From: Streptacidiphilus sp. P02-A3a
GTDB taxonomy: Bacteria; Actinomycetota; Actinomycetes; Streptomycetales; Streptomycetaceae
DNA length: 64,000 bases
Reading direction: 5' to 3'
NCBI RefSeq assembly: GCF_014084105.1
Contig: NZ_CP048289.1
Coordinates: 6,767,922 to 6,831,921 of the forward strand
Shown: positions 57,456 through 64,000 of the stretch, in pieces
How the letters are laid out: each line of letters opens with the position of its first letter
How positions within the stretch are numbered: position 1 is the first letter of the stretch
Notes under the pieces: model-generated
Databases searched by the model: none
Told to the model about the DNA's origin: nothing
The model's input: the letters and a program-made list of their open reading frames with translations, nothing else
Program-made: the position numbers and the translations under genes

Positions 57456-57921
57456 GATGGACACGACGCCGCTGCGGCTTCCGGCGTTCCGGCGGTTGTG
57501 GGCGGCGACGGCGGTGACCACGGTCGGCAGCCAGATGACCGCGGTGGCGGTCCCGCTACAGGTGTACGACGACACCCACTCGTCGGCGATGGTCGGCGTC
57601 TGCGCGGCGGCGGGACTGCGCTCGTTGCCGGTCCTCCTGGTCCTGTCGGCGGTGCGGCAGGCGTTCTTCGGCATCGGTGAACCCTCGCACGCGGCCTCCG
57701 TGGCCAGGCTGGTGCCCGAGGGTCAGTTGTCGGCCGCCTCCGCGCTCGTCTCCGCCGTGGACCAGTTCGGGCAGCTGGCCGGTCCGCTCCTGGCGGGTGC
57801 GCTGGTGGTCGTCGCGGCCATCGCCGCCCTCGCCGTGGCGGTCCCGGCCTTCGCCCGCCACACCCCGGAGCGGGGCGTAGGTTGGCGATCCGCGGGTGAG
57901 TCGGGTGTGATGGGCAGATGA
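57456..57921 (+). pseudogene. Deleted MFS (EntS-like) transporter
   Basis: From ATG 57456 the frame reads TPLRLPAFRRLWAATAVTTVGSQMTAVAVPLQVYDDTHSSAMVG, a typical helix 1-2 start of MFS_3 exporters. It then skips about two helices to LLVLSAVRQAFFGIGEPSHAASVARLVPEGQLSAASAL, which belongs around helices 4-5, and ends soon after one more hydrophobic stretch. About 155 residues remain of a family of ~410-430. An internal deletion and loss of the C-terminal half make function unlikely. The stop overlaps the next gene by ATGA, probably fortuitously preserved. Confidence 0.75.
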
Positions 57922-58265
57922 CCGAACCACTGCCCTGGCATGCGGTGCGGCCGCCGGGGGCCGCCCGCGACCGTCCCTGCTCGCACCTGGCTCAGGCCCG
58001 ACCCCCGCTCGCGGAACTGCCGCGCCCGGCGACCCCGGCCGGTTGCGCCGAATGCCTGGCCTCGGGCGGACAGTGGGTGAACCGGCTGGTCTGCCTCACC
58101 TGCGGTCATGTCGGCTGCTGCGACAGCTCGCCCGGACAGCACGCCTACGCGCACGCTCGCGCCAGTCCCGGACATGAACTGGCGCGCACCCTGAAGAGCG
58201 GCGAGGACTGGGCCTGGTGCTACACCGACGAGGTCTTCCTGGCACCCGGCCCACCGCCGGGGTGA
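57918..58265 (+). CDS. UBP-type zinc-finger protein
   Basis: A 115-residue protein with a single UBP (ZnF-UBP) domain: CSHL, then CAECLASGGQWVNRLVCLTCGHVGCCDSS and HAYAHARASPGHELA, giving the Cys/His zinc ligands. WAWCYTDEVF is the family's C-terminal motif. In eukaryotes the domain binds ubiquitin tails; in actinomycetes small stand-alone versions are common and their role is unknown, sometimes beside oxidoreductases as here. ATG 57918 overlaps the MFS remnant stop. Confidence 0.88.
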   Translation: MTEPLPWHAVRPPGAARDRPCSHLAQARPPLAELPRPATPAGCAECLASGGQWVNRLVCLTCGHVGCCDSSPGQHAYAHARASPGHELARTLKSGEDWAWCYTDEVFLAPGPPPG

Positions 58266-58360
58266 TCCGCCGTCCCCCGTTCGGGGGTACGGCTCCGCGG
58301 CAAAACGATGCGGCAACGCCGCGATTCGCGCGCGCTCGTTCCCGGGGGGATGGTTGGCCT

Positions 58361-59641
58361 ATGACGCGGACAACGGACCCGGATGTGGACGTGCTGGTCG
58401 TCGGGGCGGGGGCGGCGGGTCTGGCCTGCGCGGCCGACCTCGCCGCCGCCGGGCTGCTTCCGGCGGTCCTGGAGGCCGCGGACCGGGTCGGCGGCCGGAT
58501 GGCCACGGACCTCGTCGACGGCTTCGTGCTGGACCGCGGCTTCCAGGTGTTCAACACCGCGTACCCCCAGGTGCGGGCGCGCCTGGACCTGAAGCCGTTG
58601 CGGTTGCGGGCGTTCACGCCGGGCTTCGTGATCGTCCGCGGCGGCCGACGGCTGCTCATGGCCGACCCGACGCGCCGACCCGAGGCGGCCGCGGCACTGC
58701 TGCGCGCGGGCGTCCGGCCGGTCGACCTGGCCGCGCTGGGCCTGCTGAGCGCCCGCGACATGCTGCTGCCGACCGCCCTGCTGAAGAGGGCAGCGGACAC
58801 CAGCACGGATGAGGCGCTGCGTCGGGCGGGCCTCAGTGACCCCTTCGTGGACGGCGTCGTCGCGCCCTTTCTGCGCGGAGTCTTCCTGGAGCGGGAGCTG
58901 ACCACGTCGAGCCGGGTGTTCCACCTGGTCTGGCGAAGCATGCTGCGCGGCTCGCTGTGCCTGCCGGAGCAGGGCATCGGCGCGGTTCCGCGGCAGTTGG
59001 CGGACGGCCTGCCGCCCGGCACCGTGCGACTGCGGGCCGGGGTGACCGGGATCCTGGACCACGGCGTCCAGTTGGCGACCGGGGAGCGGCTGCGGGCCCG
59101 CGCCGTGGTCGTCGCCACCGGGGGCACGGCCGCGGCGCGCCTGCTGCCCGGGCTGCGCACAGCAGCGTCGCGGGCGGTGACCACCGTCTACCACGCGGCG
59201 CCGCGGGCCCCCCTGGACCAGCCGGTGCTGACGGTCGACGGTGACGGCCCGCTGCTCCACACCAGCGTGGTCAGCAACCTCCACCCCGGCTACGCCCCCG
59301 ACGGGCAGGCGTTGGTCTCGACCTCGCTGCTGGGCCTGGCCGACGATGAGCGGCTGGCCGCCGCCGAGCGCAGGCTCGCCGAGCTCTACCGGACCTCCAC
59401 CCGGCGCTGGGAGCGAGTGGCCGCGTACCGGATCGAGGAGGCCCTCCCGGCCATGCCCGCGCCCCACCCACTCACCCGGACCAGCAGGATCGCGCCAGGG
59501 CGCTACGTCTGCGGGGACCACCGGGGCACCGGATCACTCCAGGGCGCGCTGGCCTCAGGAGCCCGCGCCGCCCGCGAGGTCCTCCAGGACCTGGCCCCCG
59601 ACCGCGGCGACCCGAGGCGGTACGCATGCCGATCGAAGTAG
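58361..59641 (+). CDS. FAD-dependent amine oxidase/desaturase-like protein
   Basis: A 426-residue flavoprotein. DVLVVGAGAAGLACAADLAAAGLLPAVLEAADRVGGRM is the FAD-binding Rossmann motif with the family's GG extension, and the C-terminal YVCGDHRGTGSLQGALASGARAA closes the FAD site. It belongs with phytoene-desaturase and protoporphyrinogen-oxidase-like enzymes. ATG 58361 has GGGGGGA upstream; another ATG at 58350 is out of frame. It overlaps the SRPBCC gene by 16 bases, so the two probably act together on a lipid or terpenoid-like substrate (inference). Confidence 0.87.
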   Translation: MTRTTDPDVDVLVVGAGAAGLACAADLAAAGLLPAVLEAADRVGGRMATDLVDGFVLDRGFQVFNTAYPQVRARLDLKPLRLRAFTPGFVIVRGGRRLLMADPTRRPEAAAALLRAGVRPVDLAALGLLSARDMLLPTALLKRAADTSTDEALRRAGLSDPFVDGVVAPFLRGVFLERELTTSSRVFHLVWRSMLRGSLCLPEQGIGAVPRQLADGLPPGTVRLRAGVTGILDHGVQLATGERLRARAVVVATGGTAAARLLPGLRTAASRAVTTVYHAAPRAPLDQPVLTVDGDGPLLHTSVVSNLHPGYAPDGQALVSTSLLGLADDERLAAAERRLAELYRTSTRRWERVAAYRIEEALPAMPAPHPLTRTSRIAPGRYVCGDHRGTGSLQGALASGARAAREVLQDLAPDRGDPRRYACRSK

Positions 59642-60060
59642 TACGAACCCTGGTGATCGCGCAGTCGCCTGGAGCGGTCATCGAGTACCTCCAGGACTTC
59701 ACCCACACCGAGGAGTGGGACCCGGGCACCGTGCGTTGCGCTCGGCTCGATCACGGGCCGGTGCTGGTCGGGTCGCGCTGGCGGAACGTCTCCCGCTTCC
59801 GTGGCCGCGAGACCGTCCTGGAGTACGCGCTGGTGCGCCGTGACCCAGGGCGTCTCGTCTTCCGCGGGGAGAACCGGACCGTGGTCGCGGTCGACGACCT
59901 CACGATCGACGCGCACGAGCGGGGTTGCCGCCTGGTCTACCGCGCGGAACTCACCTTCAAGGGACTCGCCGCCCTGGTCGCGCCTTTGCTGCGCCGCTCG
60001 TTCGAGGAGCTCGCCGACCAGGTGGAGCGCGAGCTCCCCCCGGTGCTGGCACGCCTGTAA
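59626..60060 (+). CDS. SRPBCC-fold lipid/ligand-binding protein
   Basis: A 144-residue START-like (polyketide cyclase/dehydrase) protein. VIEYLQDFTHTEEWDPGTVRCARL is the typical opening helix and strand, and LVAPLLRRSFEELADQVERELPPVL is the long C-terminal helix lining the cavity. Its start lies inside the upstream oxidoreductase gene, which implies translational coupling. The role is probably to bind or present a hydrophobic substrate; no catalytic residues can be assigned. Confidence 0.88.
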   Translation: MPIEVVRTLVIAQSPGAVIEYLQDFTHTEEWDPGTVRCARLDHGPVLVGSRWRNVSRFRGRETVLEYALVRRDPGRLVFRGENRTVVAVDDLTIDAHERGCRLVYRAELTFKGLAALVAPLLRRSFEELADQVERELPPVLARL

Positions 60061-60086
60061 CGGCCGAGGCCCGCCACCCCTCCAAC

Positions 60087-60102
60087 GTTCACGTACATGA
60101 AC
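60087..60102. promoter_or_regulatory. Palindromic box 1 upstream of PL7 lyase
   Basis: GTTCACGTACATGAAC, with perfect outer GTTCA/TGAAC arms, lies 254 bases before the lyase start. A near-identical 16-mer is at 60299-60314. Confidence 0.65.
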
Positions 60103-60240
60103 CTTCGGCTTCTGGCCGCTTGCCCGCGCGGAGCCCGCGGCACACCGCCGACCATGGCCCGCGATCGCGCCGCAGCATCTCCAATCGATGTCAAAAATCC
60201 TCTGACCTGCGCAAGTTGACCCTGCGTACAGAGAGGAACG

Positions 60241-60269
60241 TTGACGCTACCAGCAGAGTCTGCTATTCA
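60241..60269 (+). promoter_or_regulatory. PL7 lyase promoter with internal operator
   Basis: TTGACG (60241-60246) and TATTCA (60264-60269) are spaced by exactly 17 bases. The perfect palindrome AGCAGA-G-TCTGCT (60252-60264) fills the spacer and touches the -10, an ideal repressor position. Confidence 0.65.
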
Positions 60270-60298
60270 GATCTAGCACCCGATTGGACCAGACCACT

Positions 60299-60314
60299 GT
60301 TCATCTACATGAAC
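60299..60314. promoter_or_regulatory. Palindromic box 2 in the PL7 leader
   Basis: GTTCAT-CTAC-ATGAAC is a perfect inverted repeat about 20-25 bases downstream of the expected start point. It matches box 1 at 60087 in 14 of 16 positions. Confidence 0.7.
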
Positions 60315-60340
60315 ACTACTCGGCATACGGAGGGTCGCAG

Positions 60341-61111
60341 ATGAGAACCCGCTCCACGTTCCTCGCCGCCGCCACGGCCGCGGGCATTGCCTGCACGATC
60401 AGCCTCTCCGGCGGCAGCGCCAGCGCCGCCTCCCCCACGGTGGCCCCCGGAGGCAACTTCAACCTGTCGGTGTGGGAGTTGCAGGAGCCCGTCGGCTCCC
60501 CCGGCTCGCCGACCACCATCCCCTCCTCCGAGCTCCAGGGAGCGAACGGGTACCAGGACTCGTACTTCTACACCGACACCCGCGACGGGGCGATGACCTT
60601 CTGGGCTCCGGAAAAGGGCGTGACCACGCCCGACTCCGACTACGCCCGCTCCGAGTTGCGGCAGATGAACCCCGACGGCACCCCCGCCGACTGGTCGCTC
60701 AGCGGCACCCACACGCTGAACGCGACGCTGCGCGTGGTCTCCGTGACGTCCAACGTCTGCGTGGGCCAGATCCACCTCGGCACCGGCGGCTCGTCCACCA
60801 AGCCGCTGATCGAGCTGTACTACCACTCCGACGGTGACATCGTCGCCGGTGTGGAGAACTCCCCCTCCGGCGGCCAGACCACGCACAACGTGGGACAGGT
60901 GCCGATCGGCAAGACCTGGAGCTACACGCTCGGCGTCTCCGGCGGCCAGATCGATCTGACGGTCAACGGCAGCACCACCCACTACGCCGTTCCGTCCTCG
61001 TTCAACGCCTACAAGCAGTACTTCAAGGCCGGTTCCTACAACCAGTCGTCCTCGGACAGCACCACCAAGGGCGCGCGCGTCGCCTTCTACGGCCTGACCA
61101 TCTCCAGCTGA
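60341..61111 (+). CDS. Secreted polysaccharide lyase family 7 (alginate lyase)
   Basis: A 256-residue secreted enzyme. The signal peptide covers residues 1-29 (MRTRSTFLAAATAAG ... ASA-AS). The three PL7 hallmarks are present: RSELR (103-107), QIH (143-145) and YFKAGSYNQ (227-235), which form the jelly-roll cleft and supply the catalytic Arg, Gln, His and Tyr. The enzyme beta-eliminates alginate or a related polyuronate. The His in QIH with Ile is often linked to polyguluronate preference (family knowledge, weak). ATG 60341 has AGGG upstream. The gene has its own promoter with palindromic boxes. Confidence 0.94.
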   Translation: MRTRSTFLAAATAAGIACTISLSGGSASAASPTVAPGGNFNLSVWELQEPVGSPGSPTTIPSSELQGANGYQDSYFYTDTRDGAMTFWAPEKGVTTPDSDYARSELRQMNPDGTPADWSLSGTHTLNATLRVVSVTSNVCVGQIHLGTGGSSTKPLIELYYHSDGDIVAGVENSPSGGQTTHNVGQVPIGKTWSYTLGVSGGQIDLTVNGSTTHYAVPSSFNAYKQYFKAGSYNQSSSDSTTKGARVAFYGLTISS

Positions 61112-61141
61112 GCAGTCAACGCCGTTCGCACAGAGCTTGTC

Positions 61142-61154
61142 TGACGCTACGTCA
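61142..61154. promoter_or_regulatory. Short palindrome between lyase and chitinase
   Basis: TGACG-CTA-CGTCA is a perfect inverted repeat 31 bases after the lyase stop and 110 bases before the chitinase ATG. It could be an operator of the chitinase gene or a weak terminator stem. Confidence 0.35.
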
Positions 61155-61263
61155 ACTCTGATTTTCCCCCGCCGTGCCTCGCCGCCGGAGGCCCCGGCAC
61201 GGCCGGATCCGGCCCGCGGCCCACGCGGCCACACACCCCCATGACCCCCGCAGGAGAACAACC

Positions 61264-62628
61264 ATGTCCTGGCTCCGTACGAAAAGAACGATGACGGCCG
61301 CGGCGCTGCCGCTGGCCGCGGCCGGTATGGCGCTCACCGGCACGGGCAGTGCCCAGGCCGCGACCACGGCGCTCCCCGCCCACTACGCCGCGCCGTACCT
61401 GTACATCGACTCCGGCAACGCCGGTGACCTGGCTGCCGACCTGGGCTCCACCGGGCTCAAGGACTACACCCTCGCCTTCCTGGTGCCGCAGTCCGGTTGC
61501 ACCCCCGAGTGGGGCGACAGCGGCGCCTCAGTGGGCGCCTACAACTCGCAGATCAGCACCCTGAAGGCAGCGGGCGGCACCGTCATCCCCTCCTTCGGCG
61601 GCGCACCCGACGGCTCCACTCCCAACGAGATCGCCCAGACCTGCACCTCGGTCTCCTCGCTCACCGCGGCCTACCTGAACGTGGTCAACACCCTCGGCGT
61701 CAACCGGCTGGACTTCGACATCGAAGGCAGCGTGTTGGACGACTCATCGGCCAACACCCGCCGCAACCAGGCCCTGGCCGCCCTCCAGGCAGAGGACCCC
61801 TCGGTCCAGGTCGACTACACCCTCGCGGTCGACCCGACCGGCCTGCCCTCCGAGGAACTCGGGGTACTGCAGAACGCCAAGAGCGAGGGCGTGAAGGTCA
61901 GCGTCGTCAACCTGATGACCATGGACTTCGGTGACGGCCAGAACGCCCTGGCGGACGCCGAGTCCGCCTCGACCGACACCGCCTCGCAGTTGGCGAGCCT
62001 GTACGGGGTCTCCGCCTCCGCCGGCTACGCCCTGGAGGGGCTGACGCCGATCGCCGGGAAGAACGACGACAACGAGAACTTCACCCAGGCCAACGCCTCC
62101 ACCCTGGAGAGCTTCGCCGCGTCGAAGGGCGTTCAGGAGCTGTCGTTCTGGGAGCTCGACGAGTACGACAAGGCCACCGGCTACGCCTACTCGCGGATCT
62201 TCAACCAGATCACCAGCGGCAGCACCGGCGGCGGGGGCGGCTCCAGCGCCTCCGGTCCGATCACCGGCTACGAGGGCCTGTGCGTGGACGACCGCTCCGC
62301 CTCGACCGCCGACTTCAACCCGGTCCAGGTGTACACCTGCAACGGCACCACCGCCCAGGACTGGACCGTCGCCTCCGGCAACACCCTCCAGGTCCTCGGC
62401 AAGTGCCTGGACATCGACGCCGCCGGTACCGCCAACGGCACCGCCGTCGACCTGTACGACTGCAACGGCACCGGCGCGCAGGTCTGGGAACCGCAGTCGG
62501 ACGGCGCGCTGCTCAACCCCGCCTCCGGCAAGTGCCTGGACGACACCGGCTTCGGTGCGGCCGGTACCCAGTTGCAGATCTGGTCCTGCACCGGATCCGC
62601 CAACCAGGTCTGGAAGCTGCCGAGCTGA
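61264..62628 (+). CDS. Secreted GH18 chitinase with ricin-type lectin domain
   Basis: A 454-residue exported protein. The signal peptide ends near residue 36 (GSAQAA). The GH18 barrel, ~42-320, has the catalytic motif RLDFDIEG with Asp150, Asp152 and acid Glu154, plus an SFGG strand (TVIPSFGGAP) and a SFWELDEYD strand. A Gly/Ser linker (~320-332) leads to a ~120-residue ricin B/CBM13-like domain with repeats GLCVDD, GKCLDID and GKCLDDT and QxW endings (QDWTV, QVWEP, QVWKL). It is a chitinase or endo-N-acetylglucosaminidase-like enzyme. The compact barrel resembles the ChiD-type subgroup. ATG 61264 follows GGAGAA. Confidence 0.9.
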   Translation: MSWLRTKRTMTAAALPLAAAGMALTGTGSAQAATTALPAHYAAPYLYIDSGNAGDLAADLGSTGLKDYTLAFLVPQSGCTPEWGDSGASVGAYNSQISTLKAAGGTVIPSFGGAPDGSTPNEIAQTCTSVSSLTAAYLNVVNTLGVNRLDFDIEGSVLDDSSANTRRNQALAALQAEDPSVQVDYTLAVDPTGLPSEELGVLQNAKSEGVKVSVVNLMTMDFGDGQNALADAESASTDTASQLASLYGVSASAGYALEGLTPIAGKNDDNENFTQANASTLESFAASKGVQELSFWELDEYDKATGYAYSRIFNQITSGSTGGGGGSSASGPITGYEGLCVDDRSASTADFNPVQVYTCNGTTAQDWTVASGNTLQVLGKCLDIDAAGTANGTAVDLYDCNGTGAQVWEPQSDGALLNPASGKCLDDTGFGAAGTQLQIWSCTGSANQVWKLPS

Positions 62629-62640
62629 TCCATCCCGCGG

Positions 62641-62672
62641 GAGCGGGCGGGGCACCCGTGCCCCGCCCGCTC
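62641..62672. terminator. Terminator after the chitinase gene
   Basis: GAGCGGGCGGGGCAC (62641-62655) pairs perfectly with GTGCCCCGCCCGCTC (62658-62672), a 15-bp stem 13 bases after the chitinase stop and just before the methyltransferase gene. Confidence 0.9.
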
Positions 62673-62689
62673 GTGCCAGGATGGTCGGC

Positions 62690-63508
62690 ATGTCCACACG
62701 TGCACTGAGCTTCGGCGCGAACGCGGAGGCCTACGAACGGTTCCGGCCAGGATATCCCGAGGAGCTCTTCGAGCTGGTGCTCGGGTACGCGGGCCGACCG
62801 GTTCGCACTGCGCTGGAGATCGGCGCGGGGACAGGCAAGGCCACCCGCCTGTTCGCCGCGCACGGGGTCGCGGTCACGGCCACCGAGCCCGACGCCGCCA
62901 TGCTCGCCGAGCTGCGCGGGGCGGTGCCCGCGAAGGTGACCACCGTCCGGGCCGCGTTCGAGGACCTGCGGCCGGGCGAGACCTACGGGTTGGTCTTTGC
63001 GGCGGCGGCACTGCACTGGACCCGCCCGGAGGGGCGGTGGTCCCGGGTGGCCGGGTTCCTGGAGCCGGAGGGGGTGTTCGCCTCGGTCGGCGGCCCGCTC
63101 GGACCGGCTGATCCAGCTGTCGAGGAGGCCGTGCGTACGGCCCGGGCGCCGTTCCTGGACAGCGACGGGGTTCCGTCCCCCGACGGGACCGCTCCGGATG
63201 CGGCGATGCGGTGGCCGGGCACGGAGCTGCGACGGTCCCGGCTGTTCGTCGACGTTCGGCAGTCCGTCATCGAGCGGCGGCTGACCCTGAGCGCCGCCGA
63301 CTACCTGGGCCACCTGTCGACCGTCTCGGCCTACCTCCAACTGCCGCGACCGAGGCGGCAGCAGGCGTACGACGCGATCGCCCGGGTACTGCCAGGGACC
63401 GTTGAGGTCAACGCCGACCTCACCGTCCATCTCGCGCGTCGGGCCCGGCCCCCGGTGGCTCCGGGGGCCGGGCCCGACGTGGTGCGGTGGACCGGTCAGG
63501 GCGTGTAG
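62690..63508 (+). CDS. Class I SAM-dependent methyltransferase
   Basis: A 272-residue methyltransferase. ALEIGAGTGKATRLFAAHG is motif I for SAM binding, VTATEPDAAMLAELR supplies the acidic ribose-binding residue, and YGLVFAAAALHWTRPEGRW is the motif IV region typical of the UbiE/trans-aconitate methyltransferase-like group. The ATG at 62690 is used, but an in-frame ATG at 62681 is equally possible. Its stop overlaps the convergent gene at 63496 by 13 bases. Substrate unknown. Confidence 0.88.
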   Translation: MSTRALSFGANAEAYERFRPGYPEELFELVLGYAGRPVRTALEIGAGTGKATRLFAAHGVAVTATEPDAAMLAELRGAVPAKVTTVRAAFEDLRPGETYGLVFAAAALHWTRPEGRWSRVAGFLEPEGVFASVGGPLGPADPAVEEAVRTARAPFLDSDGVPSPDGTAPDAAMRWPGTELRRSRLFVDVRQSVIERRLTLSAADYLGHLSTVSAYLQLPRPRRQQAYDAIARVLPGTVEVNADLTVHLARRARPPVAPGAGPDVVRWTGQGV

Positions 63509-64000
63509 GTCACGCTGTCGCCGAGGTCCTTCTGCAGGTCGGGGATGATCCCGTCCTTCGAGTCCAGGCCGTCGTTGTACCAGACGGTGTCACCGTTGTC
63601 CTGCATGATCGACACCGTGCTGCCCGCCACCAGCGGGTTCGGGATCGCGCCGAGGGACTCCCAGGAGCCGTCCACCGCTCCGGCCGGCAGCGTGGTGTGG
63701 GTGGCGACCGGGGCGTCGGCCGGCTGGCCGTCCCAGGAGTAGAGCGCGAACTGGTAGGACTCGTCCGGGGATCCCGCGATGATCAGGTACTGGTTGCTCG
63801 CGTTCTTGCGGATCTCACGGACGCCCAGGCCGCCCAGGTTGTCCAGGATCGGGGCACCGAAGGTCGCGTGGGTGGTGCCCGGGTTGCCGCCGGTGACCAG
63901 GGCGTTGATGTTGGTCACCGGGACCAGCAGGGCCTGGGTGCGGGTGCTGGTGGACTCCAGCGGGCCGCGGAAGGCCAGGTAGGCGGTGGTGGTGCTGCCG
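63496..64000 (-). CDS. Unknown protein, possibly DUF3616-like, 5' end outside window
   Basis: Only the last ~167 residues are visible; the minus-strand frame stays open to base 64000. Segments such as TTAYLAFRGPL, HATFGAPILDNLGGLGVREIRKNASNQYLIIAG and SYQFALYSWDGQ suggest a beta-propeller protein that I would tentatively place with DUF3616-like or secreted phytase/esterase-like proteins. It ends QKDLGDSVTYTP. Its start and any signal peptide are beyond the window. Confidence 0.7.
   Translation of the reverse strand, partial: GSTTTAYLAFRGPLESTSTRTQALLVPVTNINALVTGGNPGTTHATFGAPILDNLGGLGVREIRKNASNQYLIIAGSPDESYQFALYSWDGQPADAPVATHTTLPAGAVDGSWESLGAIPNPLVAGSTVSIMQDNGDTVWYNDGLDSKDGIIPDLQKDLGDSVTYTP

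Overview
The window is very GC-rich, densely coded DNA with GTG/ATG starts, GGAGG-type ribosome sites and strongly C/G-ending codons. Its content (AfsR/SARP-type regulator, MbtH plus modular NRPS, SigB/SigF-type sigma factor with PP2C and STAS partners, several TetR/MarR/GntR switches, secreted chitinase and alginate lyase) points to a chromosome of a filamentous actinomycete, most likely a Streptomycetaceae-like organism. No rRNA, tRNA, CRISPR array, transposase or integrase was seen.

Layout. 1-5.7 kb: the 3' part of a large RHS/YD-repeat polymorphic-toxin gene with an unrecognised C-terminal tip, then a small gene that is probably its immunity partner, with a strong hairpin between them. 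5.8-9.4 kb: an NmrA-type oxidoreductase divergent from a TetR regulator, a PRC-barrel protein, an alpha/beta hydrolase, a remnant of an AraC regulator and a small SH3-like protein. 9.7-11.8 kb: a cold-shock protein with a structured leader, and a DEAD-box RNA helicase. 12.1-15.0 kb: a glycosyltransferase, an unknown protein and a DDAH-type hydrolase. 15.5-41.0 kb: a nonribosomal peptide cluster, made of a SARP/NB-ARC/TPR regulator, a small secreted peptide, MbtH, three NRPS genes, a P450 and an MFS exporter, closed by a 29-bp perfect inverted-repeat terminator. 41.1-51.4 kb: small regulator/target units (MarR with a decarboxylase-like amidohydrolase, TetR with a DHA2 exporter, GntR with an AtuA-DUF4387-MFS-hydrolase catabolic operon), most with a visible palindromic operator, plus an operon of two related unknown proteins. 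51.5-57.0 kb: general-stress signalling (sigma factor, DUF218 membrane protein, STAS protein, cobalamin-binding protein, PAS-GAF-PP2C phosphatase). 57.3-60.1 kb: a deleted MFS pseudogene, a UBP zinc-finger protein, an FAD oxidoreductase and an SRPBCC protein. 60.3-64.0 kb: secreted PL7 lyase, secreted GH18 chitinase with a ricin-type lectin domain, a methyltransferase and the 3' part of a convergent unknown gene.

The NRPS genes read as A-T-C-A-T / C-A-T-C-A-T / C-A-T-C-A-T-TE, six modules in order with one terminal thioesterase, so the predicted product is a hexapeptide. Hand-read specificity codes suggest acid/amide-like, Gly, basic, Lys/Orn-like, Thr and an unassigned hydrophobic residue. 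The P450 would oxidise the peptide and the MFS protein would export it. The glycosyltransferase and DDAH upstream may or may not belong to the cluster. The middle NRPS carries a 2.9-kb near-identical tandem module repeat in which a 355-bp adenylation core is the main difference, which looks like a natural specificity-core exchange.
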